Origin: Anaerolineales bacterium
Lineage (GTDB): Bacteria > Chloroflexota > Anaerolineae > Anaerolineales > Villigracilaceae
Assembly (NCBI GenBank): GCA_016932715.1
Contig: JAFGCG010000092.1
Coordinates: 1-64,000 of the forward strand
Length of the DNA: 64,000 nucleotides
Direction of reading: 5' to 3'
Shown here: piece after piece, positions 55,104 to 64,000 of the stretch
Layout of the letters: each line of letters opens with the position of its first letter
Position numbering within the stretch: position 1 is the stretch's first letter
Notes under the pieces: model-generated
Seen by the model: only the letters and a program-made list of their open reading frames with translations
The model's database searches: none
Told to the model about the DNA's origin: nothing
Position numbers and translations under genes: made by a program

Positions 55104-57632
55104 ATGGTAAACGTCACTACTGAATCCGTTGAAAGCCTGAAATACATCCTCGAGAACAGTCTTCATCCCGAGTGCCTCGATGCACACCCCTGGACGTCGA
55201 GCCCGATCCTGCAGGAGGTCGAGGCAGATAAATGCCCCGGACAGCGGCTGGTGCTTGCCGTCAGCGAGTTGTTTGCCCAGATGATGCCCAGCACACCGGT
55301 GAAACGCGGCAAGCGTCTCGACAGCCGCTGGGCTGAATTTGGAATTCTGGCTGCCCTGTATTTTGCGCCGATCGAGTTCGGTACGCCTTCGCCGGCCTCC
55401 CTGCGCGATGCCTGGGGGCGGATCGATCAAAGCATTCTGTATTTTGTGTACGGAAAAAGGCAGGCTGAACTTTCCGATGCTGAGGTCGAAGCCTATAAAC
55501 TGGTCGGTGATGAACCGGAGGTTGCTTCCATCAGTACGCTCAGCGACTGGCATCGCAAAGGATTGCAGCGTCTGGCGGATCTGGTTCAGACGCGCGAGAA
55601 GTATTTGACGAAGAGCACATCTGAAGTGGGTGCATCCTCGTCACGGGCTGGCTCGATGAAACGGTCGTCCAAGCGTGCATCGAAAGTATGGCGGTTGGTG
55701 ACCCTGTTCCTCGTGATGCTGCTGTTGAGCCTTCTGGCTATTGGCGGGCTCAAGGCTCGGCGCGTCTATAATCTCGCTCTGATCGTCCGCCAGGATGCGC
55801 AGGATCTCCAGACCCTGATGGCAAAGGACGCCTCCCGATTGGAACGTGTCAGGGAAGCGGGTCCCGCTCTCATTACCTTGCGCCAGGATTTCGACGCGCT
55901 GAAGGCTGAAGTTAAGCCTTATCTCTGGATCGGACCGTGGCTGGCTTGGGTGCCGACCTATGGCGGTGACCTGGCCGCCGCGCAGGATCTGGTGACCCTC
56001 GCCGACTCACTGCTGGCGACGGCCGACATCTCCTATCAGGCTGTCCTGCCGCTGGTGGAAGAAAACGATCACGCCGGCCTGGACCTGCCGCGCCTGACTC
56101 AGGAATTGCTCCAGGCTCAGCCGCAGTTGTCCGAAGCCGAACAGACGCTGGAAGTGGCGCGCGCGGCCCGGGGCCGTCTCGCCCCTGAGATGCTGACTCC
56201 CGAGCTTCGTGACCTGATCCTGGACGACGTCGATCGTCTCCTGCCTCTGCTCGAAGATGGGCTGGCGGTTGGATTGGAATTACCGCGCATGTTGGGCGCC
56301 ACGGACGAAGGTCCCAAGACCTATCTGCTGCTCGTTCAGAACGAGGATGAGTTGCGCCCCACGGGCGGATTCATCACCGCGGCCGGTACCTTGCTCCTCC
56401 GAGACGGAAGGATCGGCAATCTGAAATTTTCCAATTCGAATACCCCCGATGACTGGACCAAGCCCTATCCGAACGCGCCCTGGCAGCTCCAGGCATATAT
56501 GAATAGTCCGGTTCTGATTTTTCGGGACACAAACTGGTTTACAAACTATCCCACAGCCGCCCGTTATGCCGAGCAGCTGTATTCCTATTCCAATGACCAC
56601 TCCGTGGACGGGGTGATTGCCTTCGATCAACAGACGCTGGTGGAAATCCTGCGGGTCACCGGTCCGATCGAAGTGGAGGAGGCGGATTATCCGATCGATG
56701 CAGGGAATGTGATCGCTTATATGCGCGCCGCCAAGACCCCTACGCCGGAGGAGGCGGCTTCGCCTGAATGGAATAACAAAGCCTTCATCAATAGGATTAC
56801 CCGGGCGCTCATGCACAAAATATTCGATGGCGAGGTGGAGTTGGAGCAGCTTGCGGCGCTGTCCCTGAAAGTATTGAAAGAACGTCATGTTCTATTGCAG
56901 GTGGATAATTCTGTGATTACTTCTGTTCTGGAGAAGTATCGCTGGGATGGTGCTGTTCGTCCCGCCGGGGGAGATTTTTTGATGGTGGTCGACACCAATG
57001 TCGGTTTCAACAAGACCAATGCAGTTGTCGAGTCGAGTCAGGTCTATGAGGTGGACCTGACGAAAACCGGATCGCCCCAAGCGTCACTGACGGTGATTCA
57101 CACCAACAAGGCGACCGGCGTCGATTCGTGTAACCACTGGGAGAAGATTCGCGTGGAAGGGGAAAAGGATTACCCGATCCAGGATTGTTACTGGAACTAT
57201 CTGCGCGTGTACACGCCAAAGGGAACGTTCCTGCTGGATGCGACGCCCCAATCCATCCCCGCGGACTGGATGATCTTCAAGAAGAGTCCCCCGACCCGGG
57301 TGGACGTTTTGAACGAGGAGATCGATGGCGCACAAGGATTTGGCACGCTGCAGGTCGTACCGGCCTCCGATTCCCTGGCGACCCGTTTTCAATTCCTTTT
57401 GCCCGCTGACGTGATCCGGGCCGGACCCGAAAGCGGACAGTGGCTATATCGCCTGCGAGTACAGAAGCAGCCTGGCACACAGGCGATCCCGCTCGCGATC
57501 CGCATTCAACTGCCCGCGCATGCCTCCGTGATGCAAGTCCCGGATGGGGCGGAGGTAGATGGGAACAGTGTCCTTCTTCAAACGGACCTGCGTGTTGACC
57601 TGGAAATCGAGGTTTTGTACCAGACTCCGTAA
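55104..57632 (+). CDS. DUF4012 domain-containing membrane protein
   Basis: KTYLLLVQNEDELRPTGGFITAAGTLLLRDGRIGNLKFSNS; single TM near the N-terminal third. Confidence 0.85.
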   Translation: MVNVTTESVESLKYILENSLHPECLDAHPWTSSPILQEVEADKCPGQRLVLAVSELFAQMMPSTPVKRGKRLDSRWAEFGILAALYFAPIEFGTPSPASLRDAWGRIDQSILYFVYGKRQAELSDAEVEAYKLVGDEPEVASISTLSDWHRKGLQRLADLVQTREKYLTKSTSEVGASSSRAGSMKRSSKRASKVWRLVTLFLVMLLLSLLAIGGLKARRVYNLALIVRQDAQDLQTLMAKDASRLERVREAGPALITLRQDFDALKAEVKPYLWIGPWLAWVPTYGGDLAAAQDLVTLADSLLATADISYQAVLPLVEENDHAGLDLPRLTQELLQAQPQLSEAEQTLEVARAARGRLAPEMLTPELRDLILDDVDRLLPLLEDGLAVGLELPRMLGATDEGPKTYLLLVQNEDELRPTGGFITAAGTLLLRDGRIGNLKFSNSNTPDDWTKPYPNAPWQLQAYMNSPVLIFRDTNWFTNYPTAARYAEQLYSYSNDHSVDGVIAFDQQTLVEILRVTGPIEVEEADYPIDAGNVIAYMRAAKTPTPEEAASPEWNNKAFINRITRALMHKIFDGEVELEQLAALSLKVLKERHVLLQVDNSVITSVLEKYRWDGAVRPAGGDFLMVVDTNVGFNKTNAVVESSQVYEVDLTKTGSPQASLTVIHTNKATGVDSCNHWEKIRVEGEKDYPIQDCYWNYLRVYTPKGTFLLDATPQSIPADWMIFKKSPPTRVDVLNEEIDGAQGFGTLQVVPASDSLATRFQFLLPADVIRAGPESGQWLYRLRVQKQPGTQAIPLAIRIQLPAHASVMQVPDGAEVDGNSVLLQTDLRVDLEIEVLYQTP

Positions 57633-57708
57633 AGTCGGATGAAATCCGAAGTGCGTTTTGGTCGGTTGGGAATAAAATATCGTCAGACGTTTCCTGTGGA
57701 GGATCAGC

Positions 57709-58773
57709 ATGAAAAAATATATCCAAATCATCGTTGCGCTTGTCATCGTCGTGTCTGTCGTTTGGATGGCAAAGGGTGGTATTGCCTGGGCGAGCGGCTT
57801 GCCCGCTGCGCAGGCTCCTGTCCCGCTCTCCGAACCGATCTCTCAGAATGACTCCAGTTTGGCTCCGCCTCCCTTTGTAACTGACGTCAGCGAGTCGGGG
57901 ATCTACAACATTGGCGGCATCTGCCTTCTGGACGTGGAATACAAGAACACGGAAGTTGAACTGAAAGACAAAGCCGATGCGGAAATCCCCATAGAGGAAT
58001 CCGGCAAGGTTCCTTTCTCCGGGGATGGGCAGCTCCTCTTTCCAGGCTGTCATGTAGTTCACTACATGGATGGAGAAATCATCCGCGAGATGTCCTCCAA
58101 GGATGGCGACTGGAAAGTCTGTTTCGGTGACAATCCCGACCTTCGCGATGTGAAGATCTACTATTACCTGGATGAGCCCGAAAATGGGGACAAGGTTTGG
58201 ATCCCGCTTGAGACCTACAAGGAAGACACGCTGGTTTGTGCAACTGCGCATTTCACTGGTGTGTATATGCCAGCCGGGGAGACGCCCGAAGGCCCTGAAG
58301 GCGTCTTCGAGGCGGAGACTGTGATGCAGGATGGCGGCCGGGTAGGCTCTGTAGTTGTGCCTCCTTCTGAAGTCACCATCAGTGAATCGGGCACCTACTC
58401 GGCCGGTGGGATCTGCTCTGCCATCGTCAAATACTACATCCCCGGACTTGGGGACAGCCTGCATGTCCAGTTCCCGACGGAAGACACCCACATTATTCCT
58501 TTCCCCGATAATGAAGACCTGTTGTACCTGCCAGGCTGCCATTTCCTGCATTATCGAGATGGCAAGGTCAAGCCAACGATGACGCGCGAGGAGGGAGAGT
58601 GGGAGATCTGCTTCGCTGCTATTCCGGGCAAGGAAATGACCCTCTATTACTATCGGGACGATAATACTGACGTTAACCCACCCTGGATCGCGCTCGAGAC
58701 GACGACCGAGAATGGCCTGGCCTGCGCGCCCCTGGCTGATTTCTCTGCTGTCTATGCACCAGCCGGCAAGTAA
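57709..58773 (+). CDS. Secreted protein with two tandem Cys-containing domains (unknown family)
   Basis: Signal-like N-terminus; repeated SESG(I/T)Y..GGIC...LPGCH.LHY.DG...GEW..CF...YYY..D...PW.(P/A)LET. Confidence 0.75.
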   Translation: MKKYIQIIVALVIVVSVVWMAKGGIAWASGLPAAQAPVPLSEPISQNDSSLAPPPFVTDVSESGIYNIGGICLLDVEYKNTEVELKDKADAEIPIEESGKVPFSGDGQLLFPGCHVVHYMDGEIIREMSSKDGDWKVCFGDNPDLRDVKIYYYLDEPENGDKVWIPLETYKEDTLVCATAHFTGVYMPAGETPEGPEGVFEAETVMQDGGRVGSVVVPPSEVTISESGTYSAGGICSAIVKYYIPGLGDSLHVQFPTEDTHIIPFPDNEDLLYLPGCHFLHYRDGKVKPTMTREEGEWEICFAAIPGKEMTLYYYRDDNTDVNPPWIALETTTENGLACAPLADFSAVYAPAGK

Positions 58774-58796
58774 CCTGGTATCCCGTAAATGATTGG

Positions 58797-58833
58797 GACA
58801 GGGTGGAGGCGAAAGCCTTCACCCTGTCTTTTA
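58797..58833 (+). terminator. Rho-independent terminator
   Basis: GACAGGGTGGAGGC-gaaa-GCCTTCACCCTGTC + TTTT. Confidence 0.92.
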
Positions 58834-58836
58834 AAC

Positions 58837-60390
58837 ATGCGGCTTTCGTTGAGACATACCCGGACGATCCTGATTGGCATTCTGGCGATTTCCCTGATGG
58901 GGCTGTATTTGAGCAGCATTGCTCCCGGCCTGACCTGGGCAAATTACGGCTCGGATGGCGGCGACCTGATCGCTGCCGCAGCGACGGGTGGAGTGGCACA
59001 CCCGAGCGGCTACCCGCTCTACCTGCTGCTGGCGCGTCTCTTCCAGTTCCTGCCGATCGGATCGCTGGCGTTTCGTACCAATCTGCTCTCGGCGGTGACT
59101 GTCACGCTTGCAGCACTGCTCGTCTTCGAATTGACGGCTCGTTCGCTCCCGCTTTCGAGTGGGCAGCCAAACTGGTCGGTGGGTCTGGCATCCGCTTACG
59201 CTTTCGGACTCGCCCCGCTGGTCTGGTCGCAGGCCGTCATCACGGAAGTTTATGGGGTGCAGGTCCTGTTCGTGGTCGTCATACTTTTTTTATCGTCTGT
59301 CCCTCTGCCTTCCCCTTTTACTCCGCATCGTCTTGACCTCTGCCTGGGGTTGGCGTTTGGCCTTGGAATGGGGATTCACCTTACTACGATCTTACTCCTG
59401 CCTCTCCTTTTTTCTGCCCTCCCTGAGAGTCAGCCGCGTTTTCCTTCGTCCCTGCGCCGGATCGGCTGGATGGGCGCGGGCTTGCTCGTCTACCTGACCC
59501 TGCCGCTGCGCGCCCTCCGGGAGCCTCCGATCAACTGGGGTAATCCTGTCACGCTGGATGGTTTCAGGTGGCTGGTTACGGCTGGTCCATATCAGGATCA
59601 ACTCCTGACTCTGAATTCTGCGCTGGTCTGGGAGCGTCTCCGTGTCGTCGCAGCGTTGTTGCTCGATCAGGCTGGTCTGCCTGGCTTGATACTCGCCGCC
59701 CTGGGGATGGTCTTCTTTTTCAAGTCCGGCAGCTTGCACCGAAACGCCATCTGGATGATGGCGGCATTTTCGGCTTTTGCCGTCGTTTATGGCACGCCCG
59801 ATTCCTTTGTGTATCTGCTGCCGGTCTGTCTGGGATTCTCGATCTGGATTGGGATCGGGCTGGCCGGGATCATGCCTGTGCTTCCCCAACGTCTTTCGCG
59901 CCTGGGACCTTATTTGAGTCCGGGGTTTATCCTCTTCCTGTTTCTCCTGATCGGGAATCATCTGCCTTTGGTAGATGCCTCCCGCGACTTGCGCGCGGAA
60001 ACCTTTGGCAGGGAGGTGCTTGCGCGTGCTCCTCAGGATGCGATCATTTTTGCAAGGGGCGACAAGGCAATTTTTACGATGTGGTATTTCCATTTTGCTT
60101 TGAAGGAACGGCCAGATGCAGCGATCGTGGCAACGGAGCTTCTGGGTTTCGACTGGTACCAGCAAACCCTGCACGCAACGTATCCCGAACTGGAACTGCC
60201 GGGTCCATTCCCCTTTGCTGAGAGGCTGGCTGCTCTGAACCCTGCTCGGCCCGTGTGCTTTGTCGAATATATGGAAGAAGCGCGGATCCAATGCCGGGCT
60301 GCCGTGGACGTTAATTCGACCCGATTGATACAGTTCCCGCAACTAAGTTTCATATCACAATTGAAAGGCCTTTCCGGCAATCACAATTGA
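58837..60390 (+). CDS. DUF2723 / GT117-like membrane protein O-mannosyltransferase
   Basis: GLTWANYGSDGGDLIAAAATGGVAHPSGYPLYLLLARLFQFLPIGSLAFRTNLLSAV. Confidence 0.88.
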   Translation: MRLSLRHTRTILIGILAISLMGLYLSSIAPGLTWANYGSDGGDLIAAAATGGVAHPSGYPLYLLLARLFQFLPIGSLAFRTNLLSAVTVTLAALLVFELTARSLPLSSGQPNWSVGLASAYAFGLAPLVWSQAVITEVYGVQVLFVVVILFLSSVPLPSPFTPHRLDLCLGLAFGLGMGIHLTTILLLPLLFSALPESQPRFPSSLRRIGWMGAGLLVYLTLPLRALREPPINWGNPVTLDGFRWLVTAGPYQDQLLTLNSALVWERLRVVAALLLDQAGLPGLILAALGMVFFFKSGSLHRNAIWMMAAFSAFAVVYGTPDSFVYLLPVCLGFSIWIGIGLAGIMPVLPQRLSRLGPYLSPGFILFLFLLIGNHLPLVDASRDLRAETFGREVLARAPQDAIIFARGDKAIFTMWYFHFALKERPDAAIVATELLGFDWYQQTLHATYPELELPGPFPFAERLAALNPARPVCFVEYMEEARIQCRAAVDVNSTRLIQFPQLSFISQLKGLSGNHN

Positions 60391-60473
60391 AAGGCAATGT
60401 TTTTGTGATCAAACATACAATATAATCCTTGTCGTGCTTTCGCAGGTTTAAAGACGACCTCAGAGATGATCCT

Positions 60474-61805
60474 ATGCAAGACAGACTTTCAAAAATGCTT
60501 CGATTCAGGCCGGGTGAAATCCGTCTTGTCGCTGTGCTGGGCATGATCCTGTTCGTTAACTATACTGCGATGGGGATCACCAAAGTTGTTTCGGTCAGCG
60601 GTTTCCTAAGCCAGGTCAGGGATCAATACATTCTGCTCGTCTGGGCTGTGGATATGGCTTTGCTCATCCTGGTCACAGGCCTGCAGTCCCTGATCGTGGA
60701 TCGTTTCGATCGTGTGAAGCTTATGGTGGCTGTTTTGTTAGTCTTCGCCGGTCTCTACGCAATTTTGCCGTTCTCCTTCCTCTTCAAAATATTCCCGGAA
60801 TCGATCGCGTACGCGTTGATTTATCTGCTCAACGATCAGCAGTGGCGGTTCTTTCCGGTGGTCTTTTGGATTTTGGTCAACGACATCTTCGATCCCGCGG
60901 CTGGACGCCGCCTGTTGCCGGTCATCGCCAACTTCGCTTTTGTTGGCACGATTGTCGGTCTGGGCATAGCTGCGCTGGATGCAAGCGTGCACTTTGGCAC
61001 CATCAAATTACTTTACCTGAACGCCATCATTTTCCTGGCAGGCTCTATTGCGGCGTACTTCGGTCTTCGCAAAGTGCATATCGACCGCGTCACGAAGGCG
61101 GACGTTTCGGTGAAGAAAACGCTTGTCGAAGGCTGGGAGTTTATCAGGACCGTCCCGGCGTTCGCTTACCAGGCTCTCGGAATGCTGGTTGCGGGGACGG
61201 TCATGACGATCCTGCTTTACGACGCGCTTTCAGACGCGCACCTCGACCTGGGAAGCGGCTTCCAGGCCTTCTATGCGTGGTACAACCTTTTGATCGCCAT
61301 CGCCTCGATCATCATCCAGACATTGAGCGCGCGTATCATCGAGCAGTTGACCCTCAGGAACAGTTTCCTCATCCAGCCTTTCGTGATGCTGGTCAGCAGC
61401 GTCCTGAATTTTTTTGTGCCGGGTTTCCTGAGCAGTGCAGCTGCGCAGGGTGTGGCGCGGGCATCCTATGACACGATTGACTTATCGAATCGCAAAGCCT
61501 TCCAGGCGTTGGTTCCAAATGAGAAGCGCGGACGCGTCAGCATGTTCATCGACAGCTATCTGCCTTCCTTCGGGACGATCGTAGGCAGTCTGGTCACGTT
61601 TGGGATCATCGCGGCGGGTCTGAGCTTGGGATGGAAGCGCGACCTGTCTGGCGCGGTCTATCTCGGACTGGGAGTCGTGCTGGCCGTCCTTGCAGTCTGG
61701 GCAGCGTTCCGGGTCCGGAAAACATATGAGGCGAGCCTGCTGAATTGGCAATTGAAGCGCCGAACGCGCGGCTCGTCAGGGGTGTTGGATCATCTGGATT
61801 TTTGA
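60474..61805 (+). CDS. MFS / NTP-NDP exchanger (Npt)-like transporter
   Basis: 12-TM-like; FFPVVFWILVNDIFDPAAGRRLLPVIANFAFVGTIVGLGIA. Confidence 0.65.
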   Translation: MQDRLSKMLRFRPGEIRLVAVLGMILFVNYTAMGITKVVSVSGFLSQVRDQYILLVWAVDMALLILVTGLQSLIVDRFDRVKLMVAVLLVFAGLYAILPFSFLFKIFPESIAYALIYLLNDQQWRFFPVVFWILVNDIFDPAAGRRLLPVIANFAFVGTIVGLGIAALDASVHFGTIKLLYLNAIIFLAGSIAAYFGLRKVHIDRVTKADVSVKKTLVEGWEFIRTVPAFAYQALGMLVAGTVMTILLYDALSDAHLDLGSGFQAFYAWYNLLIAIASIIIQTLSARIIEQLTLRNSFLIQPFVMLVSSVLNFFVPGFLSSAAAQGVARASYDTIDLSNRKAFQALVPNEKRGRVSMFIDSYLPSFGTIVGSLVTFGIIAAGLSLGWKRDLSGAVYLGLGVVLAVLAVWAAFRVRKTYEASLLNWQLKRRTRGSSGVLDHLDF

Positions 61806-61818
61806 TTATGGAGACATC

Positions 61819-62565
61819 ATGGCATCACAGTTGGTTCGAAGCGAAGGGGATGTCAAAATCTGGTCATTGCTTGGGTTGGGGGATAGCGCGCGTATCGAGG
61901 CATTGCTGAGTCTGTATGCGGAGCTTTTTCCGCAATACGCACATTATGTCCCCCGCATGCGGCGGCGGGCAGAGTATGGGGAGGAACATCGTGCTGGACA
62001 CATCGTCCATTACTGGCTGCTCGAGGTGGATGGACAGCCCGCCGGACTGCGTACGTTCCGCTATGTGCGTGAGCGCCGCGTCGGATTGGCACATGCACTG
62101 GCAGTGAAGCCTGCCTATCGTACTGTGAATGTGGGCGAGCAGAGGCTTTCCATGTTCCTGGTGCGCGCCTGCCTCGATCAAATCATCGCGGATTCGGAGC
62201 GGCTGGGTGATGAGTTCACGTTTGGCATGGTCAATGAAGTGGAGTCGCCCAACCTGATGGAGCATTACAGGAGAAACGGAATTTTGGAACTGCCCGTCAA
62301 ATACATGGAGCCGGTTTTCCCCGGGGAACATCCAGGCCGGACGCGCGCGGAGGAAATTGCATTGGTCCGTTTTGCCCCCATGTTTTTGGGCATTCTTCCG
62401 GATACGCGCAGGGGCATTCCCTTCTATACCAGCGACATGGTTGCCAGTTTTGCCCTGGCTTTTCTTGTTGATCACTATGGTTTACCTGTCGAACATCCAC
62501 AGGTCCAGTCTATGCTGAATTCGATCCCAGCTTTATCCAGGAGGATAGAATGGATACCGCAATGA
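61819..62565 (+). CDS. Hypothetical protein, GNAT-like
   Basis: YWLLEVDGQPAGLRTFRYVRERRVGLAHALAVKPAYR. Confidence 0.4.
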   Translation: MASQLVRSEGDVKIWSLLGLGDSARIEALLSLYAELFPQYAHYVPRMRRRAEYGEEHRAGHIVHYWLLEVDGQPAGLRTFRYVRERRVGLAHALAVKPAYRTVNVGEQRLSMFLVRACLDQIIADSERLGDEFTFGMVNEVESPNLMEHYRRNGILELPVKYMEPVFPGEHPGRTRAEEIALVRFAPMFLGILPDTRRGIPFYTSDMVASFALAFLVDHYGLPVEHPQVQSMLNSIPALSRRIEWIPQ

Positions 62566-63626
62566 AACAATCACCCGCACGTTATGTCAGTCTGCGCGTC
62601 AAGATCTGGATCGGCTTTATCTTGATCTTTACGCCGGTTTTTATTGCCAGTTATTACTGGTTCTATCAGTACACCACCTCGCGCGTGCTCCAAAGCATCT
62701 CCGACAGCCTTGTGGATACGATTGACGGCGCGATCAAGGTGATGGATATAGACGGTTTTGTCAAGTTATACGAGGAGGAGAGTACCACCGATCCAAATTG
62801 TTCGCCGTCCAGTGGTAAAGCGGAAGGATATTATCCCGAAGACAATCCGCTTTACATGGAACATGTTAACTGGCTCTATACGGTTCAGCAGATCGCGCCC
62901 AACACTCGTATCTACACGTATGTGAAAGGACCCGGCGCGGGAGACATTGTCGCGATTGGAAGCACCGGATATTTTCGCGAGCCGCGCGGTGGTTTTAAGT
63001 TCTGCGAGCTTTACAACTCCCAGGGCAAAACCCAGATCGCAGAGGGATTGATTCACCGTGTTGACCGCTGGAATGTTTATACGGATTCGTTTGGCAGTTG
63101 GATCACAACCTATCAACCAATCACCGACGCGAATGGCCACAATGTCGGAGCGATCGGCGTCGATATTTCTGCTGATTACGTGAAGCAGGTCAGACAGGGG
63201 ATCCTCGTCAGCGGGGCGATCGCCTTTGTGCTGAGCTATGTTCTGATCTTCCTGCTTGTGTACTGGTTCTCGGGTTTGATGACGCGCCCGATCGTGTCGC
63301 TGGCGGAGATTGCAACCGATATTGGAGATGGGGAATACGATCAGGAATGGAGTCGAGTTGGCAAAATCGGGTCGTTCCGCGATGAAATCGATACCCTGAC
63401 CCGTATCTTCCACGCCATGGTCGATAAAGTGGCGGAACGCGAAAAATCCCTGCGCGCCCGCGTGGCACAGTTGGAAATCATGATCGACCGCTCGAAACTG
63501 GAAACCCAGGTGCAGGAAATCGTGGAAAGTGATTTCTTCCAGGATCTGCGCGCGAAGGTTCAGGACATGCGCAGTCGCTTCAAGGATGAGCCGACTACAG
63601 ATAAAGATAAAGATAACGAGAAATAA
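62550..63626 (+). CDS. Sensor protein: TM - extracellular domain - TM - HAMP - coiled coil
   Basis: Two TM segments; SGLMTRPIVSLAEIATDIGDGEYDQEW HAMP; no output domain. Confidence 0.75.
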   Translation: MDTAMKQSPARYVSLRVKIWIGFILIFTPVFIASYYWFYQYTTSRVLQSISDSLVDTIDGAIKVMDIDGFVKLYEEESTTDPNCSPSSGKAEGYYPEDNPLYMEHVNWLYTVQQIAPNTRIYTYVKGPGAGDIVAIGSTGYFREPRGGFKFCELYNSQGKTQIAEGLIHRVDRWNVYTDSFGSWITTYQPITDANGHNVGAIGVDISADYVKQVRQGILVSGAIAFVLSYVLIFLLVYWFSGLMTRPIVSLAEIATDIGDGEYDQEWSRVGKIGSFRDEIDTLTRIFHAMVDKVAEREKSLRARVAQLEIMIDRSKLETQVQEIVESDFFQDLRAKVQDMRSRFKDEPTTDKDKDNEK

Positions 63627-63650
63627 CGGATTTCCCGAGCCGAATCTTTC

Positions 63651-63690
63651 GAACCTGCCGTTGGTTGATATAATAACCAACGGCAGGTTC
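63651..63690. other. Perfect 16-bp inverted repeat hairpin
   Basis: GAACCTGCCGTTGGTT-gatataat-AACCAACGGCAGGTTC. Confidence 0.85.
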
Positions 63691-63724
63691 GCACAGCAGA
63701 TTCGATGATGAGGAACAATTTTCA

Positions 63725-64000
63725 TTGAAGCGCATCAGGCAGGCAGTCGAGGCAGTGGGCCAGGGAGAATACAACCCGGCTTCTTTGGCTGAACTGGTCC
63801 GCCGGACGGACGAGGTCGGGCAGTTGGCGCGCGTCGTGGATGCAATGGGACGCGACGTCGCTTTCCGCTATAAGCAATTGCGGCTGTTGGGAAAGGTGAT
63901 TCCCATTGGCGTTGCACTCTCCGCCGAAAAGGATTTCAACCGCTTGCTTGAGTCACTGGTGATCGAGGCGCAGGACGTGACCGGCGCCGATGCCGGGACG
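63725..64000 (+). CDS. 5' part of a HAMP/GAF-like regulatory protein (truncated by window end)
   Basis: LKRIRQAVEAVGQGEYNPASLAELVRRTDEVGQLARVVDAMGRDV... FNRLLESLVIEAQDVTGADAGT; start uncertain (TTG). Confidence 0.5.
   Translation, partial: MKRIRQAVEAVGQGEYNPASLAELVRRTDEVGQLARVVDAMGRDVAFRYKQLRLLGKVIPIGVALSAEKDFNRLLESLVIEAQDVTGADAGT

Noticed and set aside
57277-58551. Long minus-strand ORF (424 aa)
   Set aside because: Antisense shadow of the DUF4012 and two-repeat protein genes; low-complexity composition, no family signature.

Overview
The gene content (inference) suggests a Chloroflexota/Anaerolineae-like chromosome. Almost everything is on the + strand. Segments: (1) 0-5.4 kb: an export ABC permease, then a toxin-antitoxin/nucleotidyltransferase island (AbiEii-like NTase, RHH+PIN pair, second NTase, DUF433+DUF5615 pair), punctuated by dispersed GGACGGGAGACGGA-type purine-rich repeats. 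(2) 5.5-32.7 kb: a long surface-polysaccharide locus with FkbM and other methyltransferases, Wzx flippase, acyltransferase, PIG-L deacetylase, WbqC, about nine glycosyltransferases, O-antigen ligase, PaaK-like ligase, a domain-permuted sugar-phosphate transferase, DegT aminotransferase, Wzc-like BY-kinase, LysM protein and LMW-PTP. (3) 32.8-38.0 kb: a lasso-peptide-type RiPP cluster (NTase, PqqD-like RRE/B1, B2 protease, a 51-aa precursor missing from the supplied ORF track, asparagine-synthetase-like cyclase, HPr-kinase-like protein). (4) 38-52 kb: two giant surface proteins, one with SdrD-like/DUF642-like modules and one of about 3,030 aa with SdrD-like + GEVED-like + C25 gingipain-like domains, the latter preceded by a structured leader. 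(5) 52.0-54.9 kb: a second lasso set (cyclase, precursor, HPr-kinase-like) with no B1/B2 of its own. (6) 55-64 kb: a DUF4012 protein, a secreted two-repeat Cys protein, a GT117-like mannosyltransferase, an NTT/MFS-like transporter and a HAMP sensor protein. The most notable signal is the split two-precursor / two-cyclase / two-kinase lasso system that appears to share one B1-B2 pair and brackets the two giant surface proteins. All family assignments come from reading motifs; no database search was run.
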